Of a DNA stretch of 64,000 nucleotides, positions 35,666 through 44,481 are shown one piece after another; the stretch's first letter is position 1, and each line of letters starts with the position of its first letter. The stretch comes from an uncultured Clostridia bacterium (GTDB lineage Bacteria; Bacillota; Clostridia; Christensenellales; Borkfalkiaceae), in contig CANREM010000001.1 of assembly GCA_947629675.1 (NCBI GenBank), forward strand, positions 1 to 64,000, read 5' to 3'. Below the pieces are notes generated by a model. It did no database searches, was not told the origin of the DNA, and saw only the letters and a list, made by a program, of their open reading frames with translations. A program made the position numbers and the translations under genes.

Positions 35666-36217
35666 ATGACCGAAAAAGAAAAAATGCTCGCGGGGGAGCT
35701 ATACGACAGTTTCGACCCCGAACTCATAGCCCTGCGCGACCGCACACGCGATCTGTGCGAGGAATATAACCGCACGCCGGGCAGCGACAGGGAGCGGCAA
35801 AATGTCCTTCTCGATACCCTCCTCGGCGGACATGGTACCACTGTCCACCTTGAGTCAAACGTCTGGTTCGACTACGGCTTCAACACAAAAGTGGGGGAAA
35901 ACTTCTATTGCAACCACGACTGCGTCTTTCTCGATTGCAACGAGATCATCTTCGGCGACAACGTCCTCATCGGCCCGCAGTGCGGATTCTATGCGGCAAC
36001 GCACCCCACGGATCCCGCCGTTCGCCTGAAAGGTCTCGAATATGCGAAACCCATCCACATCGGGAGCAACGTCTGGATCGGCGGCGGTGTGAAGGTATTG
36101 CCCGGGGTCACCATAGGGGATAACTGCGTCATCGGTGCGGGATCGGTCGTCGCGCACGACATTCCCGCGGGGAGCGTCGCCGTCGGCAACCCCGCCAAAG
36201 TCATTAAAAAGGTATAG
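35666..36217 (+). CDS. Maltose/galactoside O-acetyltransferase family protein
   Basis: 183 residues. The N-terminal helical Mac domain (EKEKMLAGELYDSFDPELIA) precedes hexapeptide repeats forming a left-handed beta helix. The active-site histidine region is YAATHPTDPAVR, and the acetyl-CoA binding end reads IGDNCVIGAGSVVAHDIPAG then GNPAKVIKKV. The family acetylates sugars or sugar-like acceptors; the substrate here is unknown. The start at 35666 follows AAAAGGAGTTTT. Confidence 0.88.
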   Translation: MTEKEKMLAGELYDSFDPELIALRDRTRDLCEEYNRTPGSDRERQNVLLDTLLGGHGTTVHLESNVWFDYGFNTKVGENFYCNHDCVFLDCNEIIFGDNVLIGPQCGFYAATHPTDPAVRLKGLEYAKPIHIGSNVWIGGGVKVLPGVTIGDNCVIGAGSVVAHDIPAGSVAVGNPAKVIKKV

Positions 36218-36296
36218 CTGGCGAAAAGAAAGCATTTTCGCGCAAAAATAATTGCCGAAAAAGCGAAAATTTCTTAAAAACCAAAGTCAAAACAGC

Positions 36297-36325
36297 TTGA
36301 CGGAACTTTTTTCACGCCCTATAAT
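36297..36325 (+). promoter_or_regulatory. rplM-rpsI promoter
   Basis: TTGACG, a 17-base spacer and TATAAT start an approximately 105-base leader before rplM. Confidence 0.7.
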
Positions 36326-36331
36326 AAAGAG

Positions 36332-36430
36332 GTAGTCGGCAAGAAGAGGCAGGCGGCGCAAAGAATACGCGCTTTCATTCGGGGGCCGACCCCACAAGAT
36401 ACTGCCTTCGGACATGTGCAAGGAGTACAC
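36332..36430 (+). ncRNA. Possible L13 leader (ribosomal protein autoregulation)
   Basis: The leader between the promoter and rplM has complementary pieces GTCGGC/GCCGAC, AGGCAG/CTGCCT and GCGC/GCGC in an interleaved, pseudoknot-like order. Firmicutes commonly have a structured L13 leader here. The family assignment is by position and pairing only. Confidence 0.4.
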
Positions 36431-36435
36431 AAATT

Positions 36436-36867
36436 ATGAAAACCTATATGGCAAACGCGCAAACGGTTGAGAGAAAGTGGTACGTCGTCGATGCGGACGG
36501 AGTCCCTCTCGGGAGGCTCGCATCCAAAGTCGCGGCAATTTTGCGCGGCAAGAATAAGCCTACATTCACCCCCAATGTGGATACGGGCGATTTTGTGATC
36601 ATCATCAACAGCGATAAAGTACTTCTCACGGGCAAGAAACTCGAGACCAAGTACTACCGCTATCATACGGGCTACATCGGAGGACTCAAGGAGATCTCCT
36701 ACGGCAAGATGATGGCGGAGCGGAGCGACCTCGCGGTTTACGAAGCGGTGCGCGGCATGCTCCCCAAGAACTCTCTCGGAAGAGCTATGGCCAAGAAGTT
36801 GAGAGTATATAAGGGACCCGAACACAACCACGCGGCGCAGAAGCCCGAGACGCTGAAATTATTTTAA
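36436..36867 (+). CDS. rplM: 50S ribosomal protein L13
   Basis: 143 residues. The N-terminal [20 protein letters not shown], central [20 protein letters not shown] and C-terminal [15 protein letters not shown] are canonical L13 sequence. The start at 36436 is preceded by AAGGAGTACACAAATT. It heads the conserved rplM-rpsI operon. A CATGTCCG motif lies 20 bases upstream, in the leader. Confidence 0.96.
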   Translation: MKTYMANAQTVERKWYVVDADGVPLGRLASKVAAILRGKNKPTFTPNVDTGDFVIIINSDKVLLTGKKLETKYYRYHTGYIGGLKEISYGKMMAERSDLAVYEAVRGMLPKNSLGRAMAKKLRVYKGPEHNHAAQKPETLKLF

Positions 36868-36882
36868 GGTGAGGGAATAAGA

Positions 36883-37296
36883 ATGGCTAAGGCGACAATC
36901 AAGAAGAAATTGCAGTTCTGGGGAACGGGCAGGAGAAAGAAGGCGATCGCACGCGTCCGCCTCATTCCCGCAGGCAGTGGTGCCATCCTCATCAACGACC
37001 GCGCGCTCGAAGATTACTTCCCGCAGGGCACCACGCAGTATGTCGTGAAGCAGCCCCTCGTAGAACTTGGCGCAGAGGGCAAGTACGATATTTTCGTCAA
37101 CGTCATCGGCGGCGGCTACACCGGGCAGGCGGGTGCCATCCGTCTCGGCATCGCGAGGGCACTTCTCGAGGCCGAACCCGATTCGCGCCCCGCACTCAAG
37201 AAGGCGGGCTTCCTCACGAGGGACCCCCGCGTCAAAGAGAGAAAGAAGTACGGCTTGAAGAAAGCACGCCGCGCTCCTCAGTTCTCCAAGCGTTAA
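36883..37296 (+). CDS. rpsI: 30S ribosomal protein S9
   Basis: 137 residues. The [17 protein letters not shown] terminus and the [18 protein letters not shown] terminus, which reaches the P-site tRNA, are both canonical. It lies 15 bases after rplM, with GGTGAGGGAAT as the ribosome site. Confidence 0.96.
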   Translation: MAKATIKKKLQFWGTGRRKKAIARVRLIPAGSGAILINDRALEDYFPQGTTQYVVKQPLVELGAEGKYDIFVNVIGGGYTGQAGAIRLGIARALLEAEPDSRPALKKAGFLTRDPRVKERKKYGLKKARRAPQFSKR

Positions 37297-37307
37297 GCAG
37301 AAAAATT

Positions 37308-37332
37308 CCGACCCGCACGGGTCGGTTTTTTT
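37308..37332 (+). terminator. rplM-rpsI terminator
   Basis: The stem CCGACCCG/CGGGTCGG is followed by T7. Confidence 0.85.
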
Positions 37333-37337
37333 GCTTA

Positions 37338-37545
37338 AAATAAGCGAATCGCATATCTGCGGTGCCATACTTCGTCGGGTAATCGCGTCATTCCGAGACC
37401 CCGCAGGGGTCGAGAGAATCCCCTTATACGATGTCCGCTTGCCTCTCCGCGATTTAACGGTGACTGAACCCCCACCACCGCCTGACGGCGGAGCCTCCCC
37501 CTTGGGGAGGGTGTCGCCCTCGGGCGACGGGTGGGGGAGTATTTC
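37338..37545. repeat. Family C, A and B composite
   Basis: TAAGCGAATCGCATATCTGC opens, GTCATTCCGAGACCCCGCAG with GGGTCGAGAGAATCCCC follows, then CTCTCCGCGATTTAACGG. A family B form (CTCCCCCTTGGGGAG, then GTCGCCCTCGGGCGAC) closes the block. The stretch 37297-37549 holds nothing else apart from the terminator at 37308. Confidence 0.65.
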
Positions 37546-37549
37546 CCAC

Positions 37550-37876
37550 CTATCCCTTTTTCACGCGGCCGGTGGCGGCCTCATGTCGGGCGAGGAACTT
37601 GTCATAGGCATTTTTCGCGGAGGGCGCACCGGCGTTCTCTCCCGCCGGCGGGAGTGCTTCTCCCGTCGGCGGGAGAGTGTTTTCCGACCTCTTTTCCGCA
37701 TCGGTGGTCTCGATTTTTGCGCCGTATACGGGCGGGGCAAACGCCGCATCCGGCCGCTTTTCTCTCGAAAAATTTTCCTCACTCTCGCCCTCGGGCGGGG
37801 TGGGGGAGGTCTCCGAGACCGCCTGCGTGACCGCGGAGAGTGCGTCGAGCAGTTCAAAGATCCCGAATTTTTCCAT
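37550..37876 (-). CDS. Small hypothetical protein
   Basis: 108 residues. The start at 37876 is preceded by GGAAGGAGGAGACC, a strong ribosome site. The N terminus MEKFGIFELLDALSAVTQAV looks like an amphipathic helix; the remainder is Pro-, Glu- and Ala-rich and probably disordered. The DNA carries a perfect 16-base palindrome (37639-37654) and a near copy at 37660-37675 inside the frame, which encode the repeats LPPTGEALPPAGE. No family is recognised. Confidence 0.5.
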   Translation of the reverse strand: MEKFGIFELLDALSAVTQAVSETSPTPPEGESEENFSREKRPDAAFAPPVYGAKIETTDAEKRSENTLPPTGEALPPAGENAGAPSAKNAYDKFLARHEAATGRVKKG

Positions 37877-38051
37877 GGTCTCCTCCTTCCAAAGGCGCGT
37901 TTTGGCAAAATTTCTCGAAGAAAAGTCACGTTTTCACGAGTTTTTAATTGCAAAAAGCTTTGCTTTGGGTTATAATGGAATACGTATCACTAATATAGAA
38001 GGGCAACTCCACTTTTAGAACTCAATTCCGAAAACACGGAAGGAAATCAAT

Positions 38052-40445
38052 ATGCGGAAATCTATCAAGAAACTTTTAGCGTTTGCGTCTGCCGCAGTCC
38101 TCGCGTGCGGCGCATGCTCGCTTGCCGCCTGCGGAACGAACTTTACACCCCCCTCGGGCGGTCCCGCCGCCGATGCTCTCGTCACCTCCAACGGCGGGTT
38201 CATCGTTGAGAAGGGCGACTACTACTACTTCATCAACGGCAAGGAGACGTACACCTCGGACAACACTTACGGCAAACCCGTCAAGGGTGCCTTGATGCGT
38301 GCGAAGAAGGCGGACGTCCAAAGCGGCAAGGGCGACGCCGAGACAGTCGTTCCCTCTCTGATGGTCGCAGGTTCGTATAACGGCGGTCTGTTCATCTACG
38401 GGGATCGGGTCTATTATGCGACGCCCACCAACGTCAAGGACACGAGCGGCGTCGTGCAGAACGCCTTCCTCGACTTCGTGAGTGCGAAGCTCGACGGGAC
38501 CGCGAGGGAAGAACACGTCCGTGTCTCTGCCAACAACACCGACTATCGTTATATCGAGGAAAACGGTGTCGTCTATCTCGTCTATTACGATTCTGCCAAC
38601 ACTGCGCTCCACTCCTTCAATACGAAGGACGGGACAGACGTCGTCCTCGCCGAAGGCCTCACGTCCAATCCCGTGTTCCACAAGACGGACAAGGGCAACA
38701 CCGACATCTACTACACGATGACGGTCAGCGACGGGCTGGACAGCGACTCTCCCACCGATTATTCGGGGAACTACAATCAGATCTACCGCGTGACCGCAGG
38801 CACGACCGAGTCCCCCTACACCTATGAATGGGACAAAGACTATCTCAAGGAACACGACGGAGAGGAGCCGTACGTCAACCTCGGCACCCTCGTCCTCGAC
38901 GGCAGGGGTTCGACGCTGGATAAGACGCAGTTCAACCAGAGCAAAGAAGATCCCAAGAACAACCTGTACGGCTACACCTACACCCTTCGTTCCTTCGAGA
39001 ACGGCGGCATCTACTTCACCCGCAAACAGACGCAGACCAAGGGCGCGCTCTACTTCCTCCACGAGAATGTGTCCAAGGCAGACGGCTGGGATTCCGTCAG
39101 CGGGAACGAACAACTCGAGAAGATCGCGAGCGGCATCTCCGCAGACGACAGCCAGCAATCCGCGACGGCGACGGCGGACGCCCTCTACTACTATGATACG
39201 GTGGAGGGGAAGCGCGTCCACCACTATATCTATGTGGACGGGAAGAACATCATCCGTGCCGACATCAAGAATGGAGACATTGAGAAGGAGACCAAGATCG
39301 CCCTCAATGCGGAGGGTGCGACCCTCGCTTTCCTCGATCCCATCGAAGAGGGCGACACCTACGGCTATGTCTACTATACGATCACGACGGACGGCAATGA
39401 GGCACTCTACCGCGCCGTCTACGACAACAAGGACCATACGGCAGACGACTATTTCTACAACCATCTCCCCGATGCGGGATTTGCGGACAAGAGCAACTAT
39501 GAGGAATGCCGCGTGCTCGATCTCGTCCATGCGTCCGATTGGTACGGCTATGAGCTCATCGGTAACGATCTCTTCTTCGCAGATGCGGATTCGAAGGTGA
39601 ACGGCACCTCCATGAACTATGTGAGCCGCGTCTCCCTTGCAAACAAAGAGGGCCAGCTCATGACCAACAGCGAGCTGAAGGAATTCGACAGCAAGCTCAA
39701 CGCGATCATCGGCTACGACAGCAAGCTGCAGAAATACAGCCTCATCAGCGACATCTCCGAAGAGATGGAGGACGACGTCCTCGCGAATGCCGTCAAGTAT
39801 TACTTCTACACGGGCAAGCGCGACCTCGTCGATGAGAACTCGAAGGAATACAAGGACGCGGTCAAGGCGAACGAGGAAGCGGACGGCGACGAGGAGATCG
39901 TCGACCCCTACACCGACAACGTTCTCACGAAATTCAAGGACTTCATTGATGGCAAGGATCTCACCTACAACAAGCACGAATACAAAGAGTATGAGACCAC
40001 CCGCTCCGCCTTCGTCACCCGTTTGGGGAAGATGAGCGATGCGGACGAGGAGTCGGCAAAGAACTATTGGCAGACCACCGTACTCGACAGGTACACCCCT
40101 CCTGCAGTGGAAAAGGCGCACGGCCTTGCGGGCTGGAAGATCGCGCTCATCGTCGTTGCATGCGTGCTTGCCCTCGGCGGCGCGGCGGCGGCAGTGACGG
40201 TTGTCCTTCTCAAAAAGAAGCAGAAGGAGAACGCGCCGAAGAAAGTCCGCATGCAGGTGGATACGACGGACGACAGGGACATCGACGTCTATGCGACCGA
40301 CGAGGTTCAGCCGGAAAGCGAACTCGAGGAGGATGGCGAACTGCCCGAAGAGGAAGTCCCCGCAGAGGAAGTCTCTGAAGAGGACGCTCCCGAAGCAGAG
40401 GGGGAAGTCGCTCCCGAGGATGACAGCGATCCTTACAACGAGTAA
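38052..40445 (+). CDS. Large surface lipoprotein with C-terminal membrane anchor
   Basis: 797 residues. The signal peptide ends in the lipobox SLAAC (Cys27). A large extracytoplasmic region (about 40-680) has repeated short beta motifs such as KGDYYYFINGKETY, GDRVYYATPTN and NGVVYLVYYDSANT, resembling DUF5050-type or beta-propeller blades. A single transmembrane helix (WKIALIVVACVLALGGAAAA, about 697-720) is followed by a basic then strongly acidic cytoplasmic tail. A protein anchored by both lipid and helix is unusual. The start at 38052 follows GGAAGGAAATCAAT. The function is unknown. Confidence 0.8.
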   Translation: MRKSIKKLLAFASAAVLACGACSLAACGTNFTPPSGGPAADALVTSNGGFIVEKGDYYYFINGKETYTSDNTYGKPVKGALMRAKKADVQSGKGDAETVVPSLMVAGSYNGGLFIYGDRVYYATPTNVKDTSGVVQNAFLDFVSAKLDGTAREEHVRVSANNTDYRYIEENGVVYLVYYDSANTALHSFNTKDGTDVVLAEGLTSNPVFHKTDKGNTDIYYTMTVSDGLDSDSPTDYSGNYNQIYRVTAGTTESPYTYEWDKDYLKEHDGEEPYVNLGTLVLDGRGSTLDKTQFNQSKEDPKNNLYGYTYTLRSFENGGIYFTRKQTQTKGALYFLHENVSKADGWDSVSGNEQLEKIASGISADDSQQSATATADALYYYDTVEGKRVHHYIYVDGKNIIRADIKNGDIEKETKIALNAEGATLAFLDPIEEGDTYGYVYYTITTDGNEALYRAVYDNKDHTADDYFYNHLPDAGFADKSNYEECRVLDLVHASDWYGYELIGNDLFFADADSKVNGTSMNYVSRVSLANKEGQLMTNSELKEFDSKLNAIIGYDSKLQKYSLISDISEEMEDDVLANAVKYYFYTGKRDLVDENSKEYKDAVKANEEADGDEEIVDPYTDNVLTKFKDFIDGKDLTYNKHEYKEYETTRSAFVTRLGKMSDADEESAKNYWQTTVLDRYTPPAVEKAHGLAGWKIALIVVACVLALGGAAAAVTVVLLKKKQKENAPKKVRMQVDTTDDRDIDVYATDEVQPESELEEDGELPEEEVPAEEVSEEDAPEAEGEVAPEDDSDPYNE

Positions 40446-40460
40446 AATTTATCAAAGAAC

Positions 40461-40493
40461 GGCCTCTCCGCAGATGGCGGGGAGGTCTTTTTT
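40461..40493 (+). terminator. Terminator of the surface protein gene
   Basis: GGCCTCTCCGC and GCGGGGAGGTC form an imperfect stem followed by T6. Confidence 0.7.
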
Positions 40494-40626
40494 GCGGCCG
40501 CGAAAAAAAATTTTACAATTTCGCAAATTTTTTTGCAAAAGGTATAAAAAAAGAGTTTACAAAAAAAATAAATACAAATATAATTTATTAGCCTATGACA
40601 GGCACCCGAAGAAGAGGTGGAAAATT

Positions 40627-41121
40627 ATGGTACGCTATATCAAGTGTCCGCGGTGCGAACTCAACTACATCGACGCGGAGAAACAGGAATATTGCGACGT
40701 CTGCATAAAGGAAATGAAGGGGATCCCCAGCGACATCGACGAGGTAGAGGAAGAGGAGGACGAACTTCTCCCCACCGAACTCTGCCCGGTCTGCGGGGAG
40801 AACATGATGCGCCCCGGCGAAAAGATGTGCGACGAATGCCGCCGCAAATCCGAATACGAGGATGACTCGGAGGATTCCGAAGAGGACGACGAGTGGCGCG
40901 AATATCTCGACGACGACGCGGACGCCGATCTCGACTCGGAGATGGGCGAACTCGACGAAGAATTCGAGGGCGAGTTCGAACCCGAAGAAGAGGAGGAAGA
41001 AGAGGAAGAGGAGCCGGAAGAGGAGGAAGAGGACCTCGAGTATGTCACGGGCGACGAGATCTATTCTCTCGCGGGCGACGATGACGACGAGGACGAAGGG
41101 GCCGACGACGAAGATTTTTAA
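40627..41121 (+). CDS. Double zinc-ribbon, highly acidic protein
   Basis: 164 residues. Two Cys4 zinc-binding units are visible: CPRC with YCDVC (residues 7-30), and CPVCGENMMRPGEKMCDEC (about 56-74). The remaining half is almost entirely Glu and Asp, with an uninterrupted Glu run near residue 125. There is no membrane segment. The start at 40627 follows AAGAGGTGGAAAATT. The acidic tail suggests a protein or nucleic-acid mimic or a metal store, but this is speculative. No family name is recognised. Confidence 0.75.
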   Translation: MVRYIKCPRCELNYIDAEKQEYCDVCIKEMKGIPSDIDEVEEEEDELLPTELCPVCGENMMRPGEKMCDECRRKSEYEDDSEDSEEDDEWREYLDDDADADLDSEMGELDEEFEGEFEPEEEEEEEEEEPEEEEEDLEYVTGDEIYSLAGDDDDEDEGADDEDF

Positions 41122-41134
41122 GTTCATGCAAGCA

Positions 41135-41164
41135 AAGGGGTTGGCCTCTCGCCAACCCCTTTTT
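41135..41164 (+). terminator. Terminator of the acidic protein gene
   Basis: AAAGGGGTTGGC pairs with GCCAACCCCTTT, followed by further T. Confidence 0.8.
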
Positions 41165-41194
41165 GAATGTCGTTCCGCTCCATATCCCGCCAGA

Positions 41195-41495
41195 CGCCTG
41201 TCATTCCGAGACCCCGCAGGGGTCGAGAGAATCCCCTCATACGAAGTCCGAAAAAAGCTCCTCCTCGGGGAGGAGCTGTCACGCTCTGCGTGACTGAGGT
41301 GGGGTGAAACGTCTCCCGCGTCATCCTGAGGGGCAAAGCCCCGAAGGATCCCGAGGATGAAAACACGGACTTCGTACTTCGGGATTCTTCGGAGAGTTGC
41401 TTTTACGGACAGCCGTACCATCAATATCGCCTCAGAATGACGCGACTACCCTACCCCCTCCCCAAGGAGGGGGTAGGGGGTGGGGCGCACTCTTC
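41195..41495. repeat. Family A elements and GC hairpin blocks
   Basis: GTCATTCCGAGACCCCGCAG opens the first element, and a family B form (GCTCCTCCTCGGGGAGGAGC, then GTCACGCTCTGCGTGAC) follows. A complete family A element runs from 41318 (CGTCATCCTGAGGGGC) to about 41444 (GCCTCAGAATGACGCG). A hairpin block with TAGGGGGTGGGG ends the stretch. The gene-less interval 41122-41509 holds only these and the terminator at 41135. Confidence 0.7.
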
Positions 41496-41509
41496 ATGCT
41501 TGATTTTTA

Positions 41510-42286
41510 ATGCCTATGAAGTTCTTAGATTTTTTCAAGAAAAAACTTAAAAAGTACGACGACGAAGTCAATTTCACCTGCGATATTTGCGGGCGGGAAG
41601 TGTTCGACGGAGCGCGTGTGTGCCACCCATGTCTGAAGTTGCTCCCCTGGAACGACAAAAACATCTGCCCGTTCTGCGGCAGAAAGGTGGTGGAAGAGGG
41701 GACATGCCTGGAGTGCAAACAGCAGCCCCTCAAAGTGAAGAAGGCCCGCTCCGCCCTCCTCTACGAAGGCGACGCGGCCAGGCTCGTTCTGCGCTTCAAA
41801 ACAGGCGAGAAATTTCTCTTCCGCACCTTCGCCGAGCTATCCATGCCCGTCATTCAAAGGGAATTTCCGATGTGCGACGCCGTCACTTTCATCCCCATGA
41901 CGCGCAAGGCGGAAAAGCGGCGCGGCTACAACCAATCCCGCCTCTTTGCCGAGGAGATCGCCGCCCGCACGGGAAAGGAGCTTCTCTCCGTTGCAGTGAA
42001 ACGGCGAGAGACGGGCGCGCAGAAGTTTCTCGGCCGCACCGAGCGGGAGAAGAACCTCGAGGGAGCCTTCCACATCAACGACCGCAAGGCGGTGAAGGAC
42101 AGGCGCATCCTCATCATCGACGACACCCTGACGACGGGCGCGACCGTCTCCGAACTCGCGGACGCCCTGCTCCGCGCCAAGGCGAAGGAGGTGTATGCGT
42201 TTACCCTCACCTCCGCCGAGAACAAACATCCCTACGGCCTTCCGCCTCTCGAAAAGGCCCCCGCCCGTCCCCCGGTGATCGACTGA
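41510..42286 (+). CDS. comF: ComF family phosphoribosyltransferase-like protein
   Basis: 258 residues. An N-terminal zinc-binding region has three CxxC-type pairs (CDIC, CPFCG, CLEC), then a phosphoribosyltransferase fold with VTFIPMTRKAEKRRGYNQSR and the PRPP loop RILIIDDTLTTGAT. ComF proteins are needed for DNA uptake in competent bacteria, although many non-competent species carry one. The first ATG (41510) and a second two codons on (41516) are both possible; neither has a good ribosome site. No other competence genes are in the window. Confidence 0.88.
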   Translation: MPMKFLDFFKKKLKKYDDEVNFTCDICGREVFDGARVCHPCLKLLPWNDKNICPFCGRKVVEEGTCLECKQQPLKVKKARSALLYEGDAARLVLRFKTGEKFLFRTFAELSMPVIQREFPMCDAVTFIPMTRKAEKRRGYNQSRLFAEEIAARTGKELLSVAVKRRETGAQKFLGRTEREKNLEGAFHINDRKAVKDRRILIIDDTLTTGATVSELADALLRAKAKEVYAFTLTSAENKHPYGLPPLEKAPARPPVID

Positions 42287-42431
42287 AATTTTCCCCGCAA
42301 ACATATCTGCTTCCCAAGGCGAATAGAGATAGAGGGAAGAAGCGTTTGTGAAATATGACAAAATGACAAAGATTTTGACATACTCCCTCTCGCTTCGCGC
42401 AAAAATTTCTGATAGGATACAGGTATTCGGA

Positions 42432-43202
42432 ATGAAGTTTATCACCTTCCGTCTTCGGCCCGTCGCCCTTGCCGCAGCCCTCTGCGCCCTGCTCGCCGCC
42501 TCTGCCGCCACCGCTTATGCCGCCGACGCAGGGGAAGTGTATTGGAGCGGCGCGCGTTCTCTGCCCATCTACTGTGTGGACAGGAGCGACAACAAAGTCG
42601 CCCTCTCATTTGACTGCGCATGGGGGGTGGATTCCACCGATAAGATCCTCGAAACGCTCGCCTCCGAGAAGGTGCATGCCACCTTCTTCACCGTGCAGTT
42701 CTGGGCGGAAAAATATCCCGAATATCTCAAAAAGATCGTGGACGGCGGACACGAAGTGGGCACCCACAGCGCGACGCATTCCTACATGTCCCGCCTGTCC
42801 GAGACGGAGATCCGCACCGAGCTGGAAACATCCTCTGCCGCCATCACGAAGATCACGCAAAAGAGCGTCGAACTCTTCCGCCCGCCCTACGGCGACTACG
42901 ACGACCTGCTCATCGACACCGCAAACGCGATGGGGCTGTATCCCATCCAATGGGATGTGGATTCCCTCGACTGGAAGGATCTCTCCGCATCCGACATCGC
43001 CGCCCGCATCACCTCGCGGGCAAAGAGCGGCTCCATCATCCTGATGCACAACAACGGCTTGCATACGGCGGAGGCCCTGCCGCTCGTCATCGACACCCTG
43101 CGCGCAAACGGCTTCGAGTTCGTGCCCATCGGCGAACTCATCTATCGGGAAAATTACTCCATAGACGCGACCGGCAAGCAGATCCCCAAAGGGACTGCTT
43201 GA
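42432..43202 (+). CDS. pdaB: Polysaccharide deacetylase, PdaB-like
   Basis: 256 residues. A signal peptide (about 1-32, ending TAYA) predicts export. The NodB-type deacetylase domain has the metal site SFDCAWG (the usual TFDDG in the PdaB variant), GTHSATHSYMS supplying the two histidines, and RPPYGDYD. The ending ILMHNNGLHTAEALP is also typical. PdaB in Bacillus is needed for stable spore cortex. The start at 42432 begins a proper signal peptide; the longer frame does not. PdaB assignment is by the FDCAWG motif and length. Confidence 0.85.
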   Translation: MKFITFRLRPVALAAALCALLAASAATAYAADAGEVYWSGARSLPIYCVDRSDNKVALSFDCAWGVDSTDKILETLASEKVHATFFTVQFWAEKYPEYLKKIVDGGHEVGTHSATHSYMSRLSETEIRTELETSSAAITKITQKSVELFRPPYGDYDDLLIDTANAMGLYPIQWDVDSLDWKDLSASDIAARITSRAKSGSIILMHNNGLHTAEALPLVIDTLRANGFEFVPIGELIYRENYSIDATGKQIPKGTA

Positions 43203-43605
43203 AAGAGCGAATCGCGTATAGGCTACGAAATACACCGTCGTGCTTCCGCGTCATTCCGAGACCCCGTAGGGGTCGAGAGAATCCCCTGATACGAAGTCCA
43301 TTACGCGGGTTGCGAAAAGCCTCGCACTCCTTGTCTTTCTCGCCTCTCCGCGATTTAACGGTAACCAATGACGGGATATAATCTGCATTGTGTCAAACAT
43401 GTCATTCCGAGACCCCGTAGGGGTCGAGAGAATCCCCTGATACGAAGTCCGATGTGCTGCCGCGTCATGCTGCCCCGCACCACCGCGTCATCCTGAGCAA
43501 AGCGAAGGATCCCAACTACGAAGTCCGCATTTTCATCAAGGGGATTCTTCGGAGAGTTGCTCTCATGGAAAGTTTTATTGGCTTTATCGCCTCAGAATGA
43601 CGCCA
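43203..43605. repeat. Family C and several family A units
   Basis: GAGCGAATCGCGTATAGGCT starts 3 bases after the pdaB stop. GTCATTCCGAGACCCCGTAG units occur at 43250 and 43402, the block CTCTCCGCGATTTAACGG at 43340, and a final element from 43484 (CGTCATCCTGAGC) to GCCTCAGAATGACGCC. The gene-less stretch 43203-43667 holds only these. Confidence 0.7.
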
Positions 43606-43667
43606 ACCCCTAATCACTCAACACTCAAAACTCAACACGAACCAGCTCAATGGAGGTACTTATCAAT

Positions 43668-44351
43668 ATGGATCACATGGCGGAAAAAAACAACAAGGTC
43701 TACATTTCGGGCGAGATCGTCTCCGAGGCCACCTTCTCACACGAGGTCTACGGCGAGGGATTTTACGAATTTTTCGTGCGCGTCATGCGCCTTTCGGGAC
43801 AGGCAGACATCCTTCCCGTCACCATCTCCGAGCGTCTCATCCACAGCAGTGACTTAAAAGTGGGCAGTACCCTCTCCGCGGTGGGGCAGTTCCGCAGTTA
43901 TAATAAATTGGAAGGGGGCAGATCCCGCCTCATGCTCACCGTCTTTGTGCGTGAACTTGTCGAGGCGGGCGAGGGGAAGAACCCCAACGGCATCGTCCTT
44001 TCGGGCTACATCTGCAAGCCTCCCATCTACCGCACTACTCCCTTCAACCGTGAGATCGCCGATCTCCTTCTCGCCGTCAACAGGGCGTACAACAAGTCGG
44101 ACTACATTCCCTGCATCGCATGGGGCCGCAACGCCCGCTTTGTGCAAAATCTCAAGGTGGGGGACAGGGTCGCACTCTCTGGCAGGATCCAGAGCCGGGA
44201 ATATCAGAAGCGTCTTTCGGAGGAAGAGACGGTCACCATGACCGCGTACGAGGTCTCCATTTCCAAGCTCGCCGCCTTCGAAGAGGGGGAGCGGTTTGAC
44301 CTCGAGAGCGAGTTCGACCTCTACACCCTTCCGCACGACGGGGCGATTTGA
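43668..44351 (+). CDS. ssb: Single-stranded DNA-binding protein with two OB folds
   Basis: 227 residues. Two OB-fold units are visible: one starting NKVYISGEIVSEATFSHEVY, the second NGIVLSGYICKPPIYRTTPF, which contains the family phrase REIADLLLAVNRAYNKSDYIPCIAWG. This two-domain form is known in Clostridia as an SSB-like protein. The start at 43668 is chosen because GGAGG lies 12 bases upstream; the earlier ATG at 43650 overlaps that ribosome site. The tail lacks the acidic DDDIPF-type end of canonical SSB, so it may be an accessory paralogue. Confidence 0.8.
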   Translation: MDHMAEKNNKVYISGEIVSEATFSHEVYGEGFYEFFVRVMRLSGQADILPVTISERLIHSSDLKVGSTLSAVGQFRSYNKLEGGRSRLMLTVFVRELVEAGEGKNPNGIVLSGYICKPPIYRTTPFNREIADLLLAVNRAYNKSDYIPCIAWGRNARFVQNLKVGDRVALSGRIQSREYQKRLSEEETVTMTAYEVSISKLAAFEEGERFDLESEFDLYTLPHDGAI

Positions 44352-44414
44352 CCCGAAAACGAAAAAAATATCAAAAAAAATTAAAAATCTGCGCAGTTAT
44401 TTTTTGAAATAGGG

Positions 44415-44443
44415 TTGACAAGCCGTTAAATATGTAGTATCAT
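44415..44443 (+). promoter_or_regulatory. Promoter of the GFGGFG-repeat zinc-ribbon gene
   Basis: TTGACA, a 17-base spacer and TATCAT end about 38 bases ahead of the start codon. Confidence 0.65.
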
Positions 44444-44481
44444 ACTATTGTTTCATTGAAATATACTAGGAGGGAATGTTC

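Noticed and set aside
38076-40121. A 681-residue open frame antisense to the surface lipoprotein gene
   Set aside because: Composition-driven shadow frame with Val/Asp-rich nonsense sequence; the sense gene has signal peptide and ribosome site.
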